Program-made: the position numbers and the translations under genes | The notes under the pieces: model-generated | Told to the model about the DNA's origin: nothing | What the model saw: only the letters and a program-made list of their open reading frames with translations | The model's database searches: none | Shown: positions 56,599 through 64,000 of the stretch, one piece after another | How positions within the stretch are numbered: the stretch's first letter is position 1 | Layout: every line of letters starts with the position of its first letter | Assembly (NCBI GenBank): GCA_963664285.2 | Contig: CAXXNX010000036.1 | Span: forward strand, 48,732-112,731 | DNA: 64,000 nt | Reading direction: 5' to 3' | From: JAJCYL01 sp963664285 | GTDB taxonomy: Bacteria > Bacteroidota > Bacteroidia > Cytophagales > Cyclobacteriaceae

Positions 56599-57908
56599 AA
56601 TATAAGGAAAAAGATACCGTATTTTATCGAGGAAAACAAGCTTTTAAATTTGATTTTTCAGCATCAGCGATTAGCTCAGACGGAGCGATATTGTTAAGTG
56701 AAAAAGTAGAGAGAAAGACTGGTCTATTAAAAAGCTTCGCCGCACTGATTCCTGACTATCGAAACCCCTTTTTTATCGAATACACTTATGAAGAAATGCT
56801 TCGCCAACGGGTGTTTTTAATGATGCAGGGCTATCAGGATTGCAATGACGAACAAAAACTCCGAGAGGATCCGGTGATCCGTAAAGTACTAGATAGCGGA
56901 TTATGTTCCCAGCCTACTTTAAGTCGATTTGAAAACAAGGCCGATCGGAGTCTGATCTACCAGATGAGTCAATGGTTTGTAGACCGTTATGTAGAGGAGT
57001 TGAAGGAGAAGACTGGTCAAATCATCATTGATGTAGATGGTACCGATGACCCTACTCATGGATCCCAACAACTCAGTTTGTATAATGGCTATCATGGACA
57101 GACTATGTACCATGAGTTGTTCTTTAAGGACGGGAACACCGGTCAGGTCATTTTACCAGTACTACGTCCGGGCAATTGTCACTCCAACAAATGGTTTGTG
57201 GCCTTATTGAAAAGGATTGTCATTAAAATCAGAAAAAAACTGCCCTCAGTAAAGATCCTTATTCGAGCGGATAGTGGCTTTTCAGGAGCATCTTTTTATC
57301 GGATAGCTAAGCAGTTTGACCTTCAATTTTGTTTAGGTATTAGTGGTAATGAAGTTTTAAAGACTTTTACCAAACAGACTATCATTGAAGTAAAAAAGGA
57401 ATATGCTTCAAAAATCATCAAACATCAAGAGTTTGTTGGCCCGTTTACTTACCAGGCCAAAAGCTGGGATCGTTCTGAAAAGCTGTACGCCAAAGTGGAG
57501 TCTACCGGAAAAGGAATGAATGTCCGTTACTTTGTGAGCAACTTTGAAGCGATGACCGCTCAACAGATTTACTTTGATTTTTATGTCAAGCGAGGTGATG
57601 CCAGTGAAAATCGAATAAAGGAACTCAAAAACATGACTTATTCCGACCGGCTTTCCTGTCATCGCTACTGGGCCAATTTCATGCGTTTAATCATCGCTAC
57701 CCTCTGTTATGAAATGTTCCGGCAGATTAAATTATTAATTGCCAAAACAAAACACCACTTTGCTAAACGATGGCAAGTGGACAATATCCGGCTTTACCTG
57801 ATGAAGGTTGGGGCGTGCCTGAAAGAAAGGAAAAAATCATTGACAATACAATTCTCAAGAGCCTTTAGATATCAATACCTGCTGGGCGATTTGCTTACGG
57901 TGAACTGA
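56592..57908 (+). CDS. IS1380-family transposase, copy 7
   Basis: An intact 438-residue frame with three substitutions relative to copy 1 (H for Y near residue 168, G for S near 252, K for R near 414). DDE motifs are intact. It is the most diverged of the full-length copies in the window, so probably one of the older ones. Confidence 0.95.
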   Translation: MPEYKEKDTVFYRGKQAFKFDFSASAISSDGAILLSEKVERKTGLLKSFAALIPDYRNPFFIEYTYEEMLRQRVFLMMQGYQDCNDEQKLREDPVIRKVLDSGLCSQPTLSRFENKADRSLIYQMSQWFVDRYVEELKEKTGQIIIDVDGTDDPTHGSQQLSLYNGYHGQTMYHELFFKDGNTGQVILPVLRPGNCHSNKWFVALLKRIVIKIRKKLPSVKILIRADSGFSGASFYRIAKQFDLQFCLGISGNEVLKTFTKQTIIEVKKEYASKIIKHQEFVGPFTYQAKSWDRSEKLYAKVESTGKGMNVRYFVSNFEAMTAQQIYFDFYVKRGDASENRIKELKNMTYSDRLSCHRYWANFMRLIIATLCYEMFRQIKLLIAKTKHHFAKRWQVDNIRLYLMKVGACLKERKKSLTIQFSRAFRYQYLLGDLLTVN

Positions 57909-58127
57909 CCGATCAGTTAAACAGTTTGGTTTAATCAAAAAAATGTTCTTCCATAAGAACATAATAGAGCTTTGACTGAAAATTGAAGAATTCTAACAAA
58001 AAAACGCTCTAATGTCCTTTGAAATCCAGAAACCTGGTTGATCTTCAAATTAATACATACACTCCAATCAAAAATAGTTAGCAACCCATTATTAATCCCA
58101 AAATTGGTGGCCTATGAATAATGCGGC

Positions 58128-58261
58128 TTAAGCTCACGTGAGATCGTAGACGGGTGAAAATGAACGATACAGGCAATCTCCTTTTGAGTAGCTCCTGTTT
58201 TCAATAATGCTTCAATTTGATACCTTTGATCAATACTGAGATGTGTGTAGTTTTTTGACAT
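58128..58261 (-). pseudogene. IS30-family transposase, N-terminal fragment
   Basis: 45 codons from ATG 58261: MSKNYTHLSIDQRYQIEALL, then KTGATQKEIACIVHFHPSTI and SREL, the classic IS30 helix-turn-helix for recognising the element's ends. The frame is cut exactly at the TTAA (in CTTAAG) where IS1380 copy 7 begins; no IS30 sequence is found on the other side. The rest of the element is lost. Confidence 0.85.
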
Positions 58262-58963
58262 TTTGCAATCCAAAGATTGCACTGCTCAGGCTTTTGAAGG
58301 ATGAAAAAGCCCTTAAAAGCTTTTTCAATCCTTCAAAAGCACTTATTAGTTGATCTCAGCTATAGACTACATTAAGAGAACCATAATATGATTTAGTTTT
58401 CTGTTTGGCTTCAAATCTCAATCTTAACTACCAATAAGCCTCCTTAAAGGAATCCGTTGAAAAGTCATATCCGCCTGGCTGCTTTCGTAGAGTATACCAA
58501 TAGTTTGTTCATCAACAGATGTAATGCAGGAGTAGCCTCCTCTAACCCGAAAAATTCATAGTAGACAATAAAAAACAGGCATAAATTGCTTATATTTGAG
58601 ATAGTTAGACAACAAAATAAGCAATTAATTTATGCCTGAATATAAGGAAAAAGATACCGTATTTTATCGAGGAAAACAAGCTTTTAAATTTGATTTTTCA
58701 GCATCAGCGATTAGCTCAGACGGAGCGATATTGTTAAGTGAAAAAGTAGAGAGAAAGACTGGTCTATTAAAAAGCTTCGCCGCACTGATTCCTGACTATC
58801 GAAACCCCTTTTTTATCGAATACACTTATGAAGAAATGCTTCGCCAACGGGTGTTTTTAATGATGCAGGGCTATCAGGATTGCAATGACGAACAAAAACT
58901 CCGAGAGGATCCGGTGATCCGTAAAGTACTAGATAGCGGGATTATGTTCCCAGCCTACTTTAA

Positions 58964-60584
58964 CCCGCATTATTCATAGGCCACCAATTTTGGGATTAAT
59001 AATGGGTTGCTAACTATTTTTGATTGGAGTGTATGTATTAATTTGAAGATCAACCAGGTTTCTGGATTTCAAAGGACATTAGAGCGTTTTTTTGTTAGAA
59101 TTTTTCAATTTTCAGTCAAAGCTCTATTGTGTTCTTATGGAAGAACATTTTTTTGATTAAACCAAACTGTTTAACTGATCGGTCAGTTCACCGTAAGCAA
59201 ATCGCCCAGCAGGTATTGATATCTAAAGGCTCTTGAGAATTGTATTGTCAATGATCTTTTTCTTTCTTTCAGGCACGCCCCAACCTTCATCAGGTAAAGC
59301 CGGATATTGTCCACTTGCCATCGTTTAGCAAAGTGGTGTTTTGTTTTGGCAATTAATAATTTAATCTGCCGGAACATTTCATAACAGAGGGTGGCGATGA
59401 TTAAACGCATGAAATTGGCCCAGTAGCGATGACAGGAAAGCCGGTCGGAATAAGTCATGTTTTTGAGTTCCTTTATTCGATTTTCACTGGCATCACCTCG
59501 CTTGACATAAAAATCAAAGTAAATCTGTTGAGCGGTCATCGCTTCAAAGTTGCTCACAAAGTAACGGACATTCATTCCTTTTCCGGTAGACTCCACTTTG
59601 GCGTACAGCTTTTCAGAACGATCCCAGCTTTTGGCCTGGTAAGTAAACGGGCCAACAAACTCTTGATGTTTGATGATTTTTGAAGCATATTCCTTTTTTA
59701 CTTCAATGATAGTCTGTTTGGTAAAAGTCTTTAAAACTTCATTGCTACTAATACCTAAACAAAATTGAAGGTCAAACTGCTTAGCTATCCGATAAAAAGA
59801 TGCTCCTGAAAAGCCACTATCCGCTCGAATAAGGATCTTTACTGAGGGCAGTTTTTTTCTGATTTTAATGACAATCCTTTTCAATAAGGCCACAAACCAT
59901 TTGTTGGAGTGACAATTGCCCGGACGTAGTACTGGTAAAATGACCTGACCGGTGTTCCCGTCCTTAAAGAACAACTCATGGTACATAGTCTGTCCATAAT
60001 AGCCATTATACAAACTGAGTTGTTGGGATCCATGAGTAGGGTCATCGGTACCATCTACATCAATGATGATTTGACCAGTCTTCTCTTTCAACTCCTCTAC
60101 ATAACGGTCTACAAACCATTGACTCATCTGGTAGATCAGACTCCGATCGGCCTTGTTTTCAAATCGACTTAAAGTAGGCTGGGAACATAATCCGCTATCT
60201 AGTACTTTACGGATCACCGGATCCTCTCGGAGTTTTTGTTCGTCATTGCAATCCTGATAGCCCTGCATCATTAAAAACACCCGTTGGCGAAGCATTTCTT
60301 CATAAGTGTATTCGATAAAAAAGGGGTTTCGATAGTCAGGAATCAGTGCGGCGAAGCTTTTTAATAGACCAGTCTTTCTCTCTACTTTTTCACTTAACAA
60401 TATCGCTCCGTCTGAGCTAATCGCTGATGCTGAAAAATCAAATTTAAAAGCTTGTTTTCCTCGATAAAATACGGTATCTTTTTCCTTATATTCAGGCATA
60501 AATTAATTGCTTATTTTGTTGTCTAACTATCTCAATATAAGCAATTTATGCCTGTTTTTTATTGTCTACTATGAATTTTTCGGG
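58964..60584 (-). mobile_element. IS1380-family insertion sequence, copy 9 (inner, complete, 1621 bp)
   Basis: Inserted in the opposite orientation into copy 8 at TTAA (58960-58963 and 60585-60588). The ends are standard. This is a self-insertion: one IS1380 in another of the same type, showing no target immunity at this distance. Confidence 0.96.
59183..60499 (-). CDS. IS1380-family transposase, copy 9
   Basis: An intact 438-residue frame, identical at the protein level to copy 1, with silent differences (for example near 59260 and 59393). Because it must be younger than copy 8, its identity to the other copies confirms recent transposition activity in this genome. Confidence 0.95.
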   Translation of the reverse strand: MPEYKEKDTVFYRGKQAFKFDFSASAISSDGAILLSEKVERKTGLLKSFAALIPDYRNPFFIEYTYEEMLRQRVFLMMQGYQDCNDEQKLREDPVIRKVLDSGLCSQPTLSRFENKADRSLIYQMSQWFVDRYVEELKEKTGQIIIDVDGTDDPTHGSQQLSLYNGYYGQTMYHELFFKDGNTGQVILPVLRPGNCHSNKWFVALLKRIVIKIRKKLPSVKILIRADSGFSGASFYRIAKQFDLQFCLGISSNEVLKTFTKQTIIEVKKEYASKIIKHQEFVGPFTYQAKSWDRSEKLYAKVESTGKGMNVRYFVSNFEAMTAQQIYFDFYVKRGDASENRIKELKNMTYSDRLSCHRYWANFMRLIIATLCYEMFRQIKLLIAKTKHHFAKRWQVDNIRLYLMKVGACLKERKRSLTIQFSRAFRYQYLLGDLLTVN

Positions 60585-63348
60585 TTAAGTCGATTTGAAA
60601 ACAAGGCCGATCGGAGTCTGATCTACCAGATGAGTCAATGGTTTGTAGACCGTTATGTAGAGGAGTTGAAAGAGAAGACTGGTCAAATCATTATTGATGT
60701 AGATGGTACCGATGACCCTACTCATGGATCCCAACAACTCAGTTTGTATAATGGCTATTATGGACAGACTATGTACCATGAGTTGTTCTTTAAGGACGGG
60801 AACACCGGTCAGGTCATTTTACCAGTACTACGTCCGGGCAATTGTCACTCCAACAAATGGTTTGTGGCCTTATTGAAAAGGATTGTCATTAAAATCAGAA
60901 AAAAACTGCCCTCAGTAAAGATCCTTATTCGAGCGGATAGTGGCTTTTCAGGAGCATCTTTTTATCGGATAGCTAAGCAGTTTGACCTTCAATTTTGTTT
61001 AGGTATTAGTAGTAATGAAGTTTTAAAGACTTTTACCAAACAGACTATCATTGAAGTAAAAAAGGAATATGCTTCAAAAATCATCAAACATCAAGAGTTT
61101 GTTGGCCCGTTTACTTACCAGGCCAAAAGCTGGGATCGTTCTGAAAAGCTGTACGCCAAAGTGGAGTCTACCGGAAAAGGAATGAATGTCCGTTACTTTG
61201 TGAGCAACTTTGAAGCGATGACCGCTCAACAGATTTACTTTGATTTTTATGTCAAGCGAGGTGATGCCAGTGAAAATCGAATAAAGGAACTCAAAAACAT
61301 GACTTATTCCGACCGGCTTTCCTGTCATCGCTACTGGGCCAATTTCATGCGTTTAATCATCGCTACCCTCTGTTATGAAATGTTCCGGCAGATTAAATTA
61401 TTAATTGCCAAAACAAAACACCACTTTGCTAAACGATGGCAAGTGGACAATATCCGGCTTTACCTGATGAAGGTTGGGGCGTGCCTGAAAGAAAGGAAAA
61501 GATCATTGACAATACAATTCTCAAGAGCCTTTAGATATCAATACCTGCTGGGCGATTTGCTTACGGTGAACTGACCGATCAGTTAAACAGTTTGGTTTAA
61601 TCAAAAAAATGTTCTTCCACAAGAACACAATAGAGCTTTGACTGAAAATTGAAAAATTCTAACAAAAAAACGCTCTAATGTCCTTTGAAATCCAGAAACC
61701 TGGTTGATCTTCAAATTAATACATACACTCCAATCAAAAATAGTTAGCAACCCATTATTAATCCCAAAATTGGTGGCCTATGAATAATGCGGGCTAAGCC
61801 TGTCTTCATCGAGCAGCATCCAGTTTTCTTCCGGCCAGGTTTCACCATTGTCGAAGCTTACTTTAATGGTCATGTGATGGCGTCCATCTTTCGAATTAGG
61901 GTTAGAGAAAAACAGAACACTCTTTTTTGCTCCACCTTCACTGAACTCGTGCTTGTGAATGCTGGCCATACAAACAGGCTCGATTAACGCACCATGAGAG
62001 GTTTCATGCTCCTGCCAGGTTTCCCCCATATCGTTAGTAACTGCGATAGCACGGCCGTTGGTTTCGGATTTATTCTGTCGATTTCGGTTGTCACACAATA
62101 TTCTGCATGAGGCTTCCATCGTCCAACTGAACAACCATGGATTCGGTTGTATTGGTATAAGCTGCACTGGATGACTTCCAGGTTTTCCCTTCGTCCCGGC
62201 TGTACGTGATATTTAGAAAACGTCTCTCCATTTTCATCTCTTCCCTGGGTTGGAAAAACCAGGGTACTGTCTTCCATTACAATTCCATGGCCCGGGCCAG
62301 GCGCGTACAACCACCATTCTTCTTGTTTACCCATCCGAGTAATATTTTCTGTCTCTCCCCATGTAATTCCATCATCTTCACTTTTGGAAATCAAAAATTG
62401 ACTCGTTTGTTTTACACCAAAGCCAGGTTGTGATCCTTTGGTTAGCCATTGGTGATTCCAGGCCGTGCTGTCTTCAGTAAGTCCTTCCAACCATTTTCCC
62501 TCTGAATTGATTACCCCGTACATCCAAAGTCCCGCCACATACACATCACCGGTGTTGACATCTGCCAGCAGGCATGCATCACTTACACCATTAAATTTTT
62601 CCGGTAAATCACCCCAGGTGCTCATATCCAGTGCAATACGCATAGGTTCCCAGGTCTGGCCACCATCCACACTTCTGCTGATACCAATATCTATATCACC
62701 CTGCAAATCACGACGCAAATCCCTCCTGACATCATAACTGGCTAATAGCGTACCCTTTTTGGTGGTTGTCAGGCCGGGTATTCTATAGGTGTGGACATTG
62801 TCCTGCTCATGTTGCCGAACCGCCACACCGAGCTGTTGGGTTATGGTAGTCGCTGGAGGAATCAGACTCCACAGTTGCACTGCCTGAGCTTGTAATAGCA
62901 GCTGAGCAGGTAGCGTCTACAGAGTTAAAGAGGTTTGCTTCATTTTTCAATTTGTAGGATACCCAAAAGTAGGAGGTATCATCTTCCAACATTTGTTCAC
63001 CTTCAAATGTTAGTTCCTCTGCAGGAGGCATTGGATTAGCAAATGCAGTTTCTGGGGAAAACTGTTTGTTGCTTGCTGTATAATAAACACTTACACTTTC
63101 AAGGTCTCCAAGGTTGGTAGTACCCAGGGTAGAAACATTAAGTTTTTTGATCGAAACGGGCAAGTTATCTTTTCGGATGACTGTTATTTTCAACACTTCG
63201 TTGGCGTCCTTGCCGGTAAGAACTGGAAGTTGTTTCTGGCTGGTTCGAACAATAATATTTTGTGCTTCTTGCGAGCAGGCAAACATAATTACAAGGCAAA
63301 TCAAGCAATAGAAGTTAATCTTTTTCATAATCAGCTAAAGTTTAAAAT

Positions 63349-64000
63349 CTAATATCTCCCTAATCGAATCGGGCCAGTATCCATTGAAAGCACAGTTTGG
63401 TCAAAGCTCCTTTTCATCAATTCAAACTTGATCTTTTGATGTTTGGGACTATCCCATAAGTTGGTGTATTCTTCTGGATCTCTTTCCATATCAAACAGTT
63501 CCCCTTTTTCATGCCCATGATACACTACCAATTTGTACTTCTCAGTACGATACATGGTACCATAATTAAGTTTATCGCTCATTGCTGCATCGTAGAATTC
63601 CGATCTGACAAATTCGCGATGAAAATTAGGGGATTTAGTCCCGATCAAAATAGGAAGCAAAGATTTGCCCTGAATAATATTATTTATTTCCAAACCCGTC
63701 AACTCAAGTATGGTGGGCACAATATCAGTAAGCTCTACGAGCGCGTCGCTTTGGATATTTTCCTGAAAATAGGGTGGATACCAAAAAATCAATGGCACCC
63801 GCACCAGACCTTCGTAAAAACGGCACCCTTTGGCAGTCATGCCATGGTCACCCGCCATATCTCCATGATCGGAAGTGAAAATAATCAGGGTATTGTTCAA
63901 CTGACCTGTTTCTTCCAATGTTTTCAGCAACCTTCCAATCTGATCATCTATCAGATCAATCTGTGCCCAATATTTGGCCAACCGTTCCTTGTTTTCCTTC
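63349..64000 (-). CDS. Sulfatase, C-terminal part (gene continues beyond right edge)
   Basis: The frame is open to the window edge; TTG 63981 is not a real start because ENKER precedes it in frame. The visible about 217 residues are the second half of a type I sulfatase: YWAQIDLIDDQIGRLLKTLEE, the metal-binding segment IIFTSDHGDMAGDHGM, VPLIFWYPPYF, ALVELTDIVPTILELTGLE, and the C-terminal KYKLVVYHGHEKGELFDMERDPEEYTNL. The catalytic CxPSR lies outside the window. It would hydrolyse sulfate esters of polysaccharides in the periplasm. Its stop is 21 bp from the sialidase start, so the two formed a glycan-degradation operon. Confidence 0.92.
   Translation of the reverse strand, partial: KENKERLAKYWAQIDLIDDQIGRLLKTLEETGQLNNTLIIFTSDHGDMAGDHGMTAKGCRFYEGLVRVPLIFWYPPYFQENIQSDALVELTDIVPTILELTGLEINNIIQGKSLLPILIGTKSPNFHREFVRSEFYDAAMSDKLNYGTMYRTEKYKLVVYHGHEKGELFDMERDPEEYTNLWDSPKHQKIKFELMKRSFDQTVLSMDTGPIRLGRY

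Larger units (their letters stand above)
56507..58127 (+). mobile_element. IS1380-family insertion sequence, copy 7 (complete, 1621 bp)
   Basis: Orientation is opposite to the previous copies. TTAA lies at 56503-56506 and 58128-58131; the last base before the right TTAA is C instead of G. The flanks are unrelated (a coding C-terminus on the left, an IS30 N-terminal fragment on the right), which suggests recombination between IS copies or older deletions. Confidence 0.94.
58632..61574 (+). pseudogene. Transposase of IS1380 copy 8, disrupted by copy 9
   Basis: Codons 1-102 run from 58632, then an extra G near 58939 shifts the frame. The inner element enters at TTAA (58960-58963), in the codons for residues 109-111. 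The remaining residues 111-438 continue from 60589 to 61574 with all three DDE motifs intact. An ATG-initiated ORF from 60507 fuses inner-IS edge sequence to this C-terminal part; it is a by-product of the insertion. Confidence 0.92.
58546..61793 (+). mobile_element. IS1380 copy 8 (outer), carrying copy 9 inside it
   Basis: Flanked by CTAA at 58542-58545 and 61794-61797, a 4-bp duplication inside the sialidase gene. Subtracting the inner element and its duplicated TTAA leaves 1623 bp, i.e. the normal 1621 plus an extra T near 58597 and an extra G near 58939. The extra G shifts the transposase frame, so this copy was possibly dead before or after being hit. Confidence 0.94.
58434..63328 (-). 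pseudogene. Sialidase (exo-alpha-sialidase) lipoprotein, split by nested IS1380 copies and frameshifted
   Basis: From ATG 63328: a signal peptide with lipobox IMFACSQE, then a BNR-associated N-terminal domain (VLKITVIRKDNLPVSIKKLNV), then the six-bladed sialidase domain beginning HTYRIPGLTTTKKGTLLASYD (the arginine-triad RIP motif). Four Asp boxes are visible: SRSVDGGQTW, SKSEDDGITW, VTNDMGETW, KVSFDNGETW. Frame breaks fall near 62860, 62215 and 62100. At 61794 the gene is interrupted by the IS1380 block 58546-61793; the last part resumes at 58545 (GGYSCITSVDEQTIGILYES) and ends at 58434. It would release sialic acid from host or algal glycans at the cell surface. Adjacent to a sulfatase gene. 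Non-functional now. Confidence 0.9.

Noticed and set aside
1..64000. tRNA or rRNA genes
   Set aside because: No cloverleaf-type or rRNA sequence was recognised by eye; a covariance search would be needed to exclude a tRNA with certainty.

Overview
The window looks like a chromosome segment of a Bacteroidota bacterium, most likely a marine or host-associated member of the Cytophagales. It carries many family-specific genes: a TonB-dependent receptor paired with a DUF4249 lipoprotein, a DUF4296 lipoprotein, a Bat-type VWA operon, DUF1080, PIG-L, sodium:solute symporter, sialidase and sulfatase genes. The DNA is AT-rich and a possible TAnnTTTG promoter element is present. No tRNA, rRNA or CRISPR array was seen.

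The dominant feature is insertion-sequence expansion with gene decay. One 1621-bp IS1380-family element is present nine times: 439, 11559, 26362 (scrambled right end), 31128, 39574 (fragment), 50325 (interrupted by an IS200 element), 56507, 58546 (outer) and 58964 (inner, inserted in the outer copy). All intact ends abut TTAA or TTAG/CTAA duplicated as 4 bp. Single elements of IS5/IS1182-type (6404), IS1595 (14126), IS630 (34949) and IS110 (52835), an IS30 fragment (58128) and two MITE-like elements (40941, 43507) are also present. At least ten host genes are broken by insertions, nonsense codons or one-base frameshifts. Many frameshifts lie in homopolymers, so some could be consensus errors rather than real decay.

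Layout. 1-6.3 kb: partial gene, IS1380 copy 1, PKD lipoprotein, broken ABC ATPase, DUF1080 protein, glutaminyl cyclase. 6.4-11.3 kb: transposase, broken DUF4249/TonB receptor pair. 11.5-15.2 kb: IS1380 copy 2, 5'-truncated LytTR regulator, IS1595. 15.3-20.8 kb: BatA/BatD-like/DUF58 operon, DUF4296 lipoprotein and a two-gene operon whose first gene has an in-frame TAA. 21.3-25.9 kb: PIG-L deacetylase, small membrane protein, sodium:solute symporter. 26.4-30 kb: IS1380 copy 3, acyl-CoA synthetase. 30.4-34.9 kb: repeat-rich tail-fibre-like secreted protein split by IS1380 and cut by IS630. 36.2-38.2 kb: a GC-rich, frameshifted beta-propeller gene unlike the rest of the window, followed by a 40-bp tandem array. 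38.9-43.5 kb: gene fragments (DUF1330-like, molybdopterin oxidoreductase with a MITE, DinB), GNAT, small membrane protein. 43.7-49.6 kb: the best preserved block: MORN-repeat protein, fabH, infC-rpmI-rplT and lysA. 49.6-64 kb: truncated amidohydrolase, nested ISs, IS110, DUF885 protein, and a sialidase/sulfatase locus wrecked by nested IS1380 copies.

The most interesting observations are: an inverted repeat in every intact IS1380 copy that would bury the transposase start codon in RNA read in from outside; a bridge-RNA-like structure upstream of the IS110 recombinase, with a possible match to its flank; a self-nested IS1380 pair whose removal restores a sialidase reading frame; an insertion-only mutation cluster in one IS copy, with several insertions creating palindromes; an array of 40-bp units centred on a TCACGTGA-type palindrome next to a foreign-looking GC-rich block; and an infC gene that apparently starts at AUC.
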